The translations under genes were made by a program, and so were the position numbers. The notes under the pieces were generated by a model that made no database searches, was not told the origin of the DNA, and worked only from the letters and a program-made list of their open reading frames with translations. Shown one piece after another: positions 18,378 through 26,756 of a stretch of 38,402 nt of DNA. The DNA is from Streptomyces durocortorensis (GTDB taxonomy: Bacteria; Actinomycetota; Actinomycetes; Streptomycetales; Streptomycetaceae): NCBI RefSeq assembly GCF_016901035.1, contig NZ_JAFEUF010000040.1, positions 1 through 38,402 on the forward strand, read 5' to 3'. Each line of letters starts with the position of its first letter. Position 1 is the first letter of the stretch.

Positions 18378-19528
18378 CTGGACCCTTCCACTATGGCGAC
18401 GGCGTTGATGCCGCCGAATCCGAAGGCGTTGAGCTGGGCCACGTTCAACCGCCCGGAGCCGGCCGCCGCCTCCCCCGTGACGAAGCGGAAGGGCGCGGCC
18501 TCCTCGACCGGGTCGTCGAGACCCACGGTCGGCGGCACCCGCCCTTCGTTCAGGGCCCGGACGCCGACGATCAGGTTGATCAGGCCGGAGGCGCCCGAGG
18601 TGTGCCCGGTCATGGACTTCACCGCGGTCATCAGCGGTCCTGAGGCGCTGTCACCGAGCACGTCGGCCAGGGCCGTGGCCTCCGCCTCGTCGTTGAGGAG
18701 GGTGCCGGTGCCGTGCAGCATCACCAGGTCGACGTCGGAGGGCTTGACCCCGGCCATCCGGTGGGCGGAGCGCATCGCCTCCGCGATGCCCTCCGGGGAG
18801 GGCGCGGTGACGTGGTACGCGTCGCAGTTCACGGCGACGCCGCGCAGTCGGCCGTGCACCTGGGGGGCGTCGCGTTCGGTGCGGCGCAGCACGATCGCCG
18901 CGGCCCCGTCGCCCATCAGCACACCGGTACGGTTGCGGTCGAAGGGCCGGACACGGTCCGGTGGTTGAGGGTGCACCCGTTCCAGCAGCCCGTACATGGA
19001 CTCGGTCAGGACGTCGACCCCGGCGACGATCACGGTGTCGGGGGCGTCCTCGCTCTCCTGGTGCAGCAGGTCGGAGCCGAGCGCCAGGGCGTACAGCGAG
19101 GCCGAGCAGGCGTTGGAGAAGGTGTGCGTGACGTCCGCGTTGAAACGCTCCCGCAGCCCGGTGCCGAAGTGCAGGCCGGAGTCGGCGAACGGCGAGCCGT
19201 CGCGCCACCACAGCTCCAGTGAGCGCAGCTCGCGCAGACCGGTGCCGACCAGCACCGGGATGCCGCTGAGGTCCTCGCCGAGACCGGCGTCGGCGGCGGC
19301 CTGCCCGACGGCGTCGAGCAGCAGTTCCGTGGCCCGGCCGGGTACGTCCTGTCCGGGCACCGGTCTGTTGTCGACCTCGTAGGCGTGCTGAGCCCGGAAC
19401 CGGGTGCGGTCGAAGCCGCGGAGTTCGGCCCGGCCGCTGCGGCCCCGGCACAGGTTCTCGAAGAGCTCGTCGACCCCGGATCCGGTGGCGGCGACAGCCC
19501 CCATACCGATGATGGGGCTCATCGTCAT
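18374..19528 (-). CDS. Beta-ketoacyl synthase (active-site Cys present)
   Basis: The 384-residue KS starts at ATG 19528 (ATGA overlap with the upstream KS stop, AGGAGG 4 nt before). A second ATG at 19522 is possible. Catalytic residues are Cys141 (SNACSAS), His272 (LHGTGT) and His309 (SMTGHTSGA). The position immediately after the first KS would normally be a chain-length factor, which lacks Cys. This protein keeps the full triad, so it is either a second condensing enzyme or a CLF-position protein that retains activity. Confidence 0.93.
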   Translation of the reverse strand: MTMSPIIGMGAVAATGSGVDELFENLCRGRSGRAELRGFDRTRFRAQHAYEVDNRPVPGQDVPGRATELLLDAVGQAAADAGLGEDLSGIPVLVGTGLRELRSLELWWRDGSPFADSGLHFGTGLRERFNADVTHTFSNACSASLYALALGSDLLHQESEDAPDTVIVAGVDVLTESMYGLLERVHPQPPDRVRPFDRNRTGVLMGDGAAAIVLRRTERDAPQVHGRLRGVAVNCDAYHVTAPSPEGIAEAMRSAHRMAGVKPSDVDLVMLHGTGTLLNDEAEATALADVLGDSASGPLMTAVKSMTGHTSGASGLINLIVGVRALNEGRVPPTVGLDDPVEEAAPFRFVTGEAAAGSGRLNVAQLNAFGFGGINAVAIVEGSR

Positions 19529-20787
19529 GACGCCTCCTTGATCGCGTCGTACCGCCCGAGAAGGACCGCCGCGTTGTTGCCGCCGAACGCGAGGCCGTTG
19601 TTCTGCACGATCCTCAGGTCGGCCTCGACGGCCTCGTTCGGGACACAGTCGACGTCGCACTCCGGATCGGTGGTGACGTGGTTGATGGTGGGCGGGATGA
19701 AGCGGTTCTGGATGGCGAGGGCGCAGCCGATGGCGCCCAGCGCGCTGGCGGCGCCCATGGTGTGGCCGAGCATCGACTTCATCGAGACGGTGCGTGGGGG
19801 CGCGTCCCCGAAGACCTGGCGGATGGCGCCCGCCTCGGTGATGTCGTTGGCCCGGGTGCCGGTGCCGTGCGCGGAGATGAGGTCCACCTCGTGCGGCTTG
19901 ACGCCGGCGTTGTCCAGGGCGAGGCGCATCAGCTCGGCGACGCTGTCCCGGTCCGGCGCGACCTGGTGGTGCGCGTCGCAGTTCAGGCCGTAGCCGAGCA
20001 CCTCGGCGTAGATGGTGGCGCCGCGTTCCAGGGCGGAGTCGAGCCGCTCCAGTACGAGGACGCCCGCGCCCTCGCCGGTGAGGATGCCCTTGCGGTCCAC
20101 GTCGAAGGGCTGGCAGCGGTCGGGGGCGATGGTGCCGAGCCGGTAGAAACCGGTGAACGTCTTGCGGCACATGGCGTCCGCGCCCCCGCAGAACGCGTAC
20201 TCGGCCTCACCGGAGCTGACCGCGTCGAAGCCGTACCCGATGGCGTAGTTGCCGGCCGAGCAGGCCGTGGGGATGGTGAGTGCCTCCACGTCGGTGAGGC
20301 CCAGTTCCTGGGCGATGGCCACCGAGAGGCGCCCGGCGGGCACCCGACGGGCGGCCACCGGGTCGAACCGGCCTGTTCCGTCGGTCAGTTCACTCTCCAC
20401 CAGCTGGTCGAGGTCGTAGCTCTCGCCGTCGGTGGTGCCGATGGAGATCAGTCCACGACGGCCGCGCAGCTCCGTCAGGTCGAGACCCGAGTCCTCCAGG
20501 GCCATCCGGGCCGCAGTCGCCGAGAACTGCGCGGCCCGGCCGAGCTGTTCCACGTCGAGCGTGCTGATCCAGTCGCGGGGGTCGAAATCGGTGATCTCGC
20601 ACCCGTTCGCGTGGGCGAAGCCCTCGGTGTCGAACACCGAGATGGGCCGCGCCCCGCTGCGCCCCTCCTGGAGTCCCCGCAGGAACTCCTTGGCCCCCAG
20701 CCCGATGCTGGAGACCACACCGAGTCCGGTGAGGACGACCCGGTGCCGTACTGTTCCGGCCTGGCCGGCGCCGCGCTCTGCCGTCAT
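19525..20787 (-). CDS. Beta-ketoacyl synthase (KS-alpha)
   Basis: The 420-residue KS starts at ATG 20787 with GGAGG-like sequence upstream, 31 bp after the ACP gene. The triad is Cys176 (PTACSAG), His307 (AHGTGT) and His342 (SMLGHTMGA). With the preceding ACP it forms the core of a type II, freely dissociable PKS. Together with KR and DH but no ER it should build a conjugated polyene acyl chain from malonyl-ACP. Confidence 0.95.
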   Translation of the reverse strand: MTAERGAGQAGTVRHRVVLTGLGVVSSIGLGAKEFLRGLQEGRSGARPISVFDTEGFAHANGCEITDFDPRDWISTLDVEQLGRAAQFSATAARMALEDSGLDLTELRGRRGLISIGTTDGESYDLDQLVESELTDGTGRFDPVAARRVPAGRLSVAIAQELGLTDVEALTIPTACSAGNYAIGYGFDAVSSGEAEYAFCGGADAMCRKTFTGFYRLGTIAPDRCQPFDVDRKGILTGEGAGVLVLERLDSALERGATIYAEVLGYGLNCDAHHQVAPDRDSVAELMRLALDNAGVKPHEVDLISAHGTGTRANDITEAGAIRQVFGDAPPRTVSMKSMLGHTMGAASALGAIGCALAIQNRFIPPTINHVTTDPECDVDCVPNEAVEADLRIVQNNGLAFGGNNAAVLLGRYDAIKEAS

Positions 20788-20818
20788 GTCAACCTCCCAA
20801 TCCACCGACGGGGACCGA

Positions 20819-21073
20819 CTACCAGCCGGCCGACTCCGAGACGACCCCGTAGACGCCCTTCAGGTTCACCATGCGCGGCAGTTCGCTCTGGTTGATGACG
20901 ACCTTGAACTCCTTCTCCAGGGCGGCCAGAATTTCAATGGCGCGCAGGGAGTCGGCGTTGTGGTCCTCCTTGAAAAGACTGACCTCGGTAACCTCGTCCT
21001 CCTCGATCTCAAGAATGTCGCAGACGATTTCCTTGATGGTCACGAGACGCTCATCACGGATTGCAGTGGACAC
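20819..21073 (-). CDS. Acyl carrier protein (first gene of the KS operon)
   Basis: The 84-residue product starts at GTG 21073 with AAAAGGGG upstream. The carrier Ser42 lies in HNADSLRAIEILAAL. It is the promoter-proximal gene of the KS operon, behind the operator-promoter at 21131-21181. It probably carries the growing polyketide and would be modified by the Sfp-type transferase encoded at 25983-26756. Confidence 0.94.
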   Translation of the reverse strand: MSTAIRDERLVTIKEIVCDILEIEEDEVTEVSLFKEDHNADSLRAIEILAALEKEFKVVINQSELPRMVNLKGVYGVVSESAGW

Positions 21074-21130
21074 GCTGATACCCCTTTTCCGGTGTGCTGC
21101 CACATCGTTGTGCAGCAGGAAGTGGAATGA

Positions 21131-21181
21131 ATACTGTCGGCGCCATTCACCGGCCACAACAGCCCTTGCAATAAGCTGCCA
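21131..21181 (-). promoter_or_regulatory. Promoter with upstream operator for the ACP-KS operon
   Basis: On the minus strand TGGCAGCTTATTGCAA (21181-21166) is followed after 6 nt by TTGTGG (21159-21154), 17 nt, and CAGTAT (21136-21131). That is about 58 nt before the ACP GTG. A TATTCA slightly downstream is an alternative -10. Confidence 0.6.
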
Positions 21182-21194
21182 TCGCCCGCTTCTC

Positions 21195-21959
21195 TCAGCG
21201 CGTCGTGGCAGCCTCGGGAACGAATTCGGCATGCGCGCGCCGCAAGGTGTCGCCCAGCACGGCCGCCGCGTCGACCAGCGAGCTGCCGAGCAGACGCCGG
21301 GGCCGCTCGCCGACCCGCGCGGCCGGCCCGGAGAGCGCCAGGGCCGCCATCACACGGCCGATCCGGAGCTGGACGGGCACGGCGCAGGTGAGGGTGCCGC
21401 CCGCCGCGGTGTCCGGGCCGAACGCCCAGTACCGCTGCCGCACCGCCGCCAGTTGGGCGGCCGTGAACCGGGCGCCGCGCAGTCCTTCGTACAGCTGCTC
21501 CGGCTCCTCCCAGGCCAGCAGCACCTGGGCGACGGGTCCGGAGGTGAGAGGGAGGCAGGCGCCGACGGGGACCGGATCCTTCGACGGGCGGGCCGGGGAG
21601 GAGGCGACGCAGACCTGCCGGCCTCCGCGCCGCCGGAAGAGGCGGGCGTCCAGACCGGTGTCCGCGGCGAGCCCGTCCAGCACCGGGAGGGCCGCCTGGA
21701 CCAGCCGGTCCTGTTGCGCCTCGACGGAGAGGCTGCCCAGCCGCGGCCCGAGGACGAACCGGCCCTCGAAGTCCCGGGTGAGCAGCCCCAGACGTTCCAG
21801 CGCGACCGCGATCCGGTGGGCGGTGGGCCGGGCGAGCCCGCTGCGCTCGACGAGTTCCGCCAGGGACACCGGGCCGTTCTCGATCACGCTCAGGACGGTC
21901 GACGCCTTGTCGAGCACCCCGACCCCGCTGCGGGGAAGCGGCCGGGGCGGGGCGGTCAT
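21195..21959 (-). CDS. IclR-family transcriptional regulator
   Basis: The 254-residue protein starts at ATG 21959, overlapping the upstream thioesterase stop as ATGA. An N-terminal winged HTH is visible at ~15-70 (LAELVERSGLARPTAHRIAVALERLGLL). It is followed by an IclR effector domain (LPVLDGLAADTGLDARLFRRR, then GGTLTCAVPVQLR and VMAALALSGPAARVG). It lies in the MAT-TEII unit just upstream of the promoter of the ACP-KS operon, so a local regulatory role with a pathway or acyl ligand is likely. Activator or repressor cannot be told. Confidence 0.9.
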   Translation of the reverse strand: MTAPPRPLPRSGVGVLDKASTVLSVIENGPVSLAELVERSGLARPTAHRIAVALERLGLLTRDFEGRFVLGPRLGSLSVEAQQDRLVQAALPVLDGLAADTGLDARLFRRRGGRQVCVASSPARPSKDPVPVGACLPLTSGPVAQVLLAWEEPEQLYEGLRGARFTAAQLAAVRQRYWAFGPDTAAGGTLTCAVPVQLRIGRVMAALALSGPAARVGERPRRLLGSSLVDAAAVLGDTLRRAHAEFVPEAATTR

Positions 21960-22705
21960 CTCCACTGCGCCAGCCGCGCGCGGATGTCCGCGACCAGTCC
22001 GTCGCGCTGGTCGACCAGGTAGAAATGCCCCCCGGGCAGGACCTTCAGCGCGAACCCGCCGGTCGCCACCCGGGCCCATCCGCGTACGCCGTCGATGCCG
22101 ACGTCGGGGTCGCTGTCCCCGACGTAGCCGACGACCGGGCAGGCCAGCGGGGTGCCGGGCCGGGCGGCGTAGCGCGAGACGATCGAGAAGTCGGCGCGGA
22201 TGGCGGGCAGGACGAGCTCACGCAGGTCCGGGTCGTCCAGCAGCCGGGTGTCGGTTCCCCCCAGCCGGCGGACCTCCGCGACCAGGGCGTCGTCGTCCGC
22301 GAACCCGCCGCGCGGGGTGAGCAGGTGCGGGGCCTTGCGGCAGGAGACCAGGAGGGCGGCCGCCCGGACGCCGTGCCGCTGCTGGAGCCGGAGTGCGACC
22401 TCGTAGCCCAGGGAGGCGCCCATGCTGTGCCCGAACAGGACGAGCGGAACGCCTGTGTACGGGAGGAGTTCCTCGGTGACCGCGTCGGCGAGGGGCTCCA
22501 TCTCGGTGTACAGCTCTTCGGCGATGCGCTCCTGGCGGCCCGGGTAGCGCACGGCCATGACCTCCACGTCGCTGCCGAAGGCGTGCCCCCAGGAGTGGAA
22601 GAAGGCGGCCGAGCCGCCCGCGTGGGGAAGACAGACGAGCCGCAGCCGCGGCCGGTCGGGGGTGACGTATCGGCGCAACCAGATGCTGTCGGTGCCAACT
22701 GCCAT
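21956..22705 (-). CDS. Type II thioesterase (second copy)
   Basis: The 249-residue protein starts at ATG 22705 with GAGGAG 11 nt upstream. It has LVCLPHAGGSAAFFHSW, the nucleophile GHSMG, a DSDPD acidic loop and PGGHFYLV. This is the external thioesterase family that clears carrier proteins. It is diverged from the TEII at 10377-11081, so the two probably serve different carriers: this one is grouped with the malonyl transacylase (PKS side), the other with the A-T protein (NRPS side). Confidence 0.93.
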   Translation of the reverse strand: MAVGTDSIWLRRYVTPDRPRLRLVCLPHAGGSAAFFHSWGHAFGSDVEVMAVRYPGRQERIAEELYTEMEPLADAVTEELLPYTGVPLVLFGHSMGASLGYEVALRLQQRHGVRAAALLVSCRKAPHLLTPRGGFADDDALVAEVRRLGGTDTRLLDDPDLRELVLPAIRADFSIVSRYAARPGTPLACPVVGYVGDSDPDVGIDGVRGWARVATGGFALKVLPGGHFYLVDQRDGLVADIRARLAQWR

Positions 22706-22737
22706 GGTGGATGGGACTCCTCGGTCACGGAGTTGCG

Positions 22738-23661
22738 TCAGGTGAGGGAGCCGGGGCCGTCCACGGACAGGACCTCGGTCTCCGGGGTGATGCGGCGGAT
22801 CAGTCCGGCGAGCGTCCGTCCGGGCCCCAGCTCGACCAGCCGGCGGCAGCCGAGGGTGTCGGTGAGGGTCCGCACGCTCTGCTCCCACAGCACGGGCGAG
22901 ACCAGCTGCCGGGTTCCGAGTTCGGGCCAGTCGCCGTCGCCCGTGTAGGCCGCGGCGTCGACGTTGGACACCACGGGCACCCGCGCGGGAGCGTATGCGG
23001 TGTTCTTCCAGGCCGTGCGCAGCGCATCGGCGGCAGGGGCCATGAACGGGCTGTGGAAGGCGCCGCCGACCTGGAGGCGGATCATCTTGGCGCCGATGGA
23101 GGGCGCCTGCTCCCCGAGCCGTTCGACGCCCTCGGGGGAGCCGGATACCACCGTCTGGCCGGGACCGTTGAAGTTGGCGGTCCACACCTCGTGTCCCTCC
23201 GCCCGTACGGTGCCCGCCAGCGCCTCGACCTCGGACGGGGCGGCGGAGACCAGGACGGCCATGGTGCCCTCGCGCTCCTCGGCGGCGGCCCGCATCGCCC
23301 GGCCGCGGGCGGCCACCAGGGCGGCGGCGGCGGGTACTTCCAGCACGCCGGCCGCGGTGAGGGCGGCGTACTCCCCCAGGCTGTGTCCGGCGCAGGCGGC
23401 CACCCGTCCCTCGATCGCCCCGGTCCGTACGGCTTCGGCGTGGGCCAGGACGGCGACGGCGAACACGGCGATCTGCGCGAGGTCGGTGCGCCGCAGGTCC
23501 TCGGCCCCGGTGCGCAGCAGCAGTTCGGGGACGTCCTCCCCGGTGGCTTCCGAGATGTCCGCAGTGAGCTGCCAGGACGGGGTGTCCCGCCAGGGCAGTC
23601 CCATTTCGGGCTTCTGCGTTCCCTGGCCGGGAAACACCAGACCGATCGGCATATCTTTCAT
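22738..23661 (-). CDS. Malonyl-CoA:ACP transacylase (FabD-like)
   Basis: The 307-residue protein starts at ATG 23661 with GGAAGG 6 nt upstream. It has FPGQGTQ, the GHSLGEYAAL nucleophile motif and AFHSPFM with the catalytic His. It would load malonyl units onto the operon's ACPs. Many type II PKS loci borrow the fatty-acid FabD; a dedicated copy is a sign of a self-contained system. It is the first gene of a unit with TEII and IclR. Confidence 0.95.
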   Translation of the reverse strand: MKDMPIGLVFPGQGTQKPEMGLPWRDTPSWQLTADISEATGEDVPELLLRTGAEDLRRTDLAQIAVFAVAVLAHAEAVRTGAIEGRVAACAGHSLGEYAALTAAGVLEVPAAAALVAARGRAMRAAAEEREGTMAVLVSAAPSEVEALAGTVRAEGHEVWTANFNGPGQTVVSGSPEGVERLGEQAPSIGAKMIRLQVGGAFHSPFMAPAADALRTAWKNTAYAPARVPVVSNVDAAAYTGDGDWPELGTRQLVSPVLWEQSVRTLTDTLGCRRLVELGPGRTLAGLIRRITPETEVLSVDGPGSLT

Positions 23662-23807
23662 GGCCCGCCTTCCGCGCGGTGTCAACCGGGGTGGGGGGGG
23701 GGGCCCTCCTAATTCGCCCCCCCGCGCGTCAGCGGCGCACACGGGGGATTGCACGACCGCCGGGGCACAGAGTTCTCCGTGTTCCGGATTCCTGTTTCCC
23801 GGGAGAT

Positions 23808-23858
23808 ATACAACTGCCCCCGGCGGCGCGCGGCAACGGTACTTTCAGAAAGCTGCCA
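23808..23858 (-). promoter_or_regulatory. Promoter with upstream operator for the MAT-TEII-IclR unit
   Basis: On the minus strand TGGCAGCTTTCTGAAA (23858-23843) is followed after 6 nt by TTGCCG (23836-23831), 17 nt, and TTGTAT (23813-23808). An overlapping TATATC at 23810-23805 is an alternative -10. The leader to the MAT ATG is ~145 nt and contains an 11-G run (23693-23703). Confidence 0.6.
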
Positions 23859-23903
23859 GACCGCAGGGGAACCCAAGGGCTGTCCCGCAGCGTCCACGGG
23901 GCT

Positions 23904-24698
23904 TCAGGACCGGTTTCCCGGACTTCCGCCGGCGGGCGTGGAAGCCGTGGGCAGCAGGCCCAGCTCGGCAGCGCGGACCCCGGCCTGGAAACGGGAGCTG
24001 GCGCCGAGCAGCGTCATGATCTCGGCGACGTAGCGCCGGTAGGTACGCACGGAGACGGCCAGTTCGCGGGCGGCGACCTCGTCGGTGACCCCTGCCCGCA
24101 GGGAACCCAGGATCTGCCGGGCCAGCATCGCCCGGTCACGGCCCCCGAAGACGATGCGCTCACCCGCGGGGACCGCGTTGCTCCACACGCTCTCGAAGAG
24201 CGTGCGCAGGGTGTGCAGGACGTCGGGGGCGCGGATCAGGGAGGCCCGTCGGCCGACGGCGGACTCGGTCACCACCAGTCCGGTCGCGCCGTCGACGAGC
24301 AGTGCCTGCAGCGGCGGCACCTTCGCCACCCGGATCGCCACGGGCCTCTCCCTGCCGAGCTGTTCGCGTACGAACGACTCGTCGACGAGCCGGGTGCTGG
24401 ACAGCAGCCTGACCGCCACCGCCTCGCTCGCCCCGTAGATGAGGTCGCGTTCCGAGCGCGTCTCGCTGTCGGGCAGTTCGCCGCTCTCCGGCACCCGTGC
24501 GTGCACGATGTCGATCGTTCGGGTGGCCGTCGCGATCAGCTGCTCCGCGGCGTCCAGCACGGCGACGTGACCGCCCTCGACGGCGACGATCTGATGCTTA
24601 CGGGCGCTGCGGCCGCGGTGGATGGCCACCGTGGACTCGATGAGCGATCTCGCCTCCAGCAGCGCCCGCTCCACCTCGTCCGGCGTTTCTCCGGTCAA
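23904..24698 (-). CDS. HTH transcriptional regulator, paralogue 1
   Basis: The 264-residue protein is taken from TTG 24698 (GGTGG 7 nt upstream); no in-frame ATG or GTG lies nearby. The C-terminus carries a LuxR-like HTH (RAGVTDEVAARELAVSVRTY followed by RRYVAEIMTLLGASSRFQAG). The middle (VAVRLLSSTRLV ... LQALLVDGATGLV) resembles the PLD-like sensor region of TrmB-type regulators. No receiver domain or ATPase is present. It is a tandem paralogue of the next regulator. Such single-HTH proteins often activate actinobacterial specialised-metabolite genes. It is a candidate to bind the 16-bp operator repeated in this locus. Confidence 0.82.
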   Translation of the reverse strand: MTGETPDEVERALLEARSLIESTVAIHRGRSARKHQIVAVEGGHVAVLDAAEQLIATATRTIDIVHARVPESGELPDSETRSERDLIYGASEAVAVRLLSSTRLVDESFVREQLGRERPVAIRVAKVPPLQALLVDGATGLVVTESAVGRRASLIRAPDVLHTLRTLFESVWSNAVPAGERIVFGGRDRAMLARQILGSLRAGVTDEVAARELAVSVRTYRRYVAEIMTLLGASSRFQAGVRAAELGLLPTASTPAGGSPGNRS

Positions 24699-24777
24699 CT
24701 CGTTTCCACCATCCCCCGTTGGTGTACTGCCGGCGATCAGGCCGCCTGACGGGCCGTCACCGTTTTAGTCCCGCGCG

Positions 24778-25557
24778 CTACTCCGCCAGCAGGCCCAGTT
24801 CGGCGGCGCGCGCACCGGCCTGGAAGCGCGAGATCGCGTCGAGCTCCCTCATCACTTCCGCGACGTGCCGGCGGTAGGTGCGCAGCGACACGTTCAGTTC
24901 GCGGGCGGCGACATCGTCGTTGTGCCCGGCCCGCAGGCTCTCCAGGACGCTGCGGGCGAACTCGGTGCGCAGCCGGGGGCCCAGTTCGAGGTGGTCGGTG
25001 AGCTTGCGACCGCGCGACCAGGCGCCCGCGAACAGCAGCTCCAGCGCGCGCACGGCTCCCGCGTCGTTGACGACGGTGGCCTGCGTGCCCGATCCGCCGG
25101 CGGCTCCACGGACCAGGGCGTTCGCACCGTCGACGACGACGACCTCCCGCAACTCCCTTTCACACACCCGAATTTCGAGGCGGGGCTGCGGGAGGCGGCG
25201 AAGACAGACGAGAGAGGCATCCGCGGCCTGCACACTGCAGAGCACCCGGACCGCCACCGTAGGGCCGATCCGCGCCAGCAGCCGCAGCACGCAGTCGCTG
25301 AAGTCGCCGGGCTCCGTCAGCGCCACGCTCAACGAGTGGTGGACGCCGCCGATGAGCCGGTCGAGAGCGCTCTCCAGCGCGGCGACATCCCTCGGCTCGG
25401 CGACCTTGGGCAGGGCCGGTTGTCTGCTGTAGAGCGACATGGACGACTCGATCAACGCCTGCACCTGCAGCAATGTCTGCTCCAGGTGAGCGGACCGCTC
25501 GTCCGGCTCCGTCAGCTCGACGTCCTCCGCATCGGGTGGATCAACGACCGTTTCCAT
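24778..25557 (-). CDS. HTH transcriptional regulator, paralogue 2
   Basis: The 259-residue protein starts at ATG 25557 with GGGGG 9 nt upstream. Its C-terminal HTH (AARELNVSLRTYRRHVAEVM, then ISRFQAGARAAELGLL) is nearly the same as in the neighbouring regulator, while the N-terminal halves are more diverged. This indicates tandem duplication followed by sensor divergence. It is the most upstream gene of the leftward block, preceded by a 425-bp intergenic region shared with the divergent PPTase gene and containing two weak matches to the operator. Confidence 0.85.
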   Translation of the reverse strand: METVVDPPDAEDVELTEPDERSAHLEQTLLQVQALIESSMSLYSRQPALPKVAEPRDVAALESALDRLIGGVHHSLSVALTEPGDFSDCVLRLLARIGPTVAVRVLCSVQAADASLVCLRRLPQPRLEIRVCERELREVVVVDGANALVRGAAGGSGTQATVVNDAGAVRALELLFAGAWSRGRKLTDHLELGPRLRTEFARSVLESLRAGHNDDVAARELNVSLRTYRRHVAEVMRELDAISRFQAGARAAELGLLAE

Positions 25558-25982
25558 TATCCAGCGCCCCCTTGAGTAATCAGAATCTTCCCCACGGTCC
25601 GGCCGGCAGCCCATCACTATCGGCCACCGGCACCCCCGTAGCGGACACGACCCGATTGCCCGATACATCTGTCCAATCAGAAACTTCTTGACGCAAAAAG
25701 CCAGTCAGTTGCCAGCGTGAACACTAGTTCGCCCATTTAGCACCAGTCAACAAACCAGGGCCCGAACGGGCGGCGGTGCCCCCATCGAAGCGTCTTGATT
25801 CAAGCCAACGGCACCCACGAGCGCCACGGCTGACAACAAGCTGCACACGCGCCCCGCAATCGAAGGATCCCCCTTCCGCTTAGGTGACCAACGGCAGTCA
25901 CCCCCTCACGGAGCGCAAGAGGGGTGACCGCTTGCTGTCAACTCGCTTCCAGAGGTGTCGAGTTCACGCCTACGGTCGCCCG
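25558..25982. promoter_or_regulatory. Divergent intergenic region with degenerate operator copies
   Basis: This 425-bp gap separates the leftward regulator from the rightward PPTase. It is less GC-rich than its surroundings. On the minus strand TGGCAACTGACTGG (25714-25701) and GTGCAGCTTGTTGTC (25847-25833) resemble the 16-bp operator. Neither has the TTGNNN hexamer at the 6-nt spacing. An upstream in-frame GTG for the PPTase lies at 25884, but the stretch after it lacks coding-type third positions. I see no RNA gene. Confidence 0.4.
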
Positions 25983-26756
25983 GTGACCACACGCCACGCA
26001 CCACCCCTCCACGCCAGCAGCGCCCCTCCCGCCGGGCCGGCCCCGGTGACGGGCGCCCTGGTGTGGTGGTGGTACGCCCCACCCGGCACACGGACGCGCG
26101 CCGACACCGACCTGCTGAACGGTGACGAGCGGGCACATGTGCGACGACTGACGTCGGCCACGGCCGCGGCCGAATACGCGTCCTGCCGTGCAACCGCAAA
26201 GCGCATATTAGGGCGGCACTTTCAGGTACCGGCCACCACGATTTCGTTTGGCCGAAACCTCTGTCCCGGGTGCGGGAGCGACAGCCACGGACCACCCAAA
26301 CTTGTTTATCCTGAAACCAAATTCCGGATCAGCATCTCCCACTCCGCGGGGCTCGGGATGCTGGCCGTGGCCCCCTTCCCGGTCGGCGTGGACGCGGAGG
26401 CGGTCCGTGACCTGCCGGTCGCCACGCTCGCCGACGACGTCCTGACCGGCCCCGAGCAGGAGTCCGTACGGGCGGCATCCGAAGGAACCGGCCGGGCCAG
26501 GGCGTTCCTGCGCTGCTGGACCCGCAAGGAGGCGGTGCTCAAGGCCGTCGGCATCGGCATCGTCACCGATCTGACCGCGCTGGAGACCCGCGCCTGGGCC
26601 CCGGGCCCCGCCGAGGTGGCCGTCACCGCCCCCGCCCCCCGGACCCTCTGGCACGTGGCCGACATCGTGGTGCCCGACGGGTGGACGGCGGCACTGGCCG
26701 TGCCCGCGAGCGCCCACCGCGGCTTCACGGCGTGTCAGGTCGCCCCCGGCCGCTGA
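25983..26756 (+). CDS. 4'-phosphopantetheinyl transferase (Sfp type)
   Basis: The 257-residue product from GTG 25983 has the Sfp motifs [25 protein letters not shown] (Mg-binding) and [18 protein letters not shown] (WxxKEAxxK). A small Cys-containing loop (NLCPGCGSD) lies before the core. A GTG at 25884 would add 33 residues of atypical composition and I reject it. The enzyme would convert the apo ACPs and PCPs of this locus to holo forms. It opens the rightward block with the A-T-TE cassette. Confidence 0.95.
   Translation: MTTRHAPPLHASSAPPAGPAPVTGALVWWWYAPPGTRTRADTDLLNGDERAHVRRLTSATAAAEYASCRATAKRILGRHFQVPATTISFGRNLCPGCGSDSHGPPKLVYPETKFRISISHSAGLGMLAVAPFPVGVDAEAVRDLPVATLADDVLTGPEQESVRAASEGTGRARAFLRCWTRKEAVLKAVGIGIVTDLTALETRAWAPGPAEVAVTAPAPRTLWHVADIVVPDGWTAALAVPASAHRGFTACQVAPGR

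Noticed and set aside
25884..25982. Upstream GTG start for the phosphopantetheinyl transferase
   Set aside because: The added 33 residues are encoded by sequence without the usual G/C third positions and have no family match.
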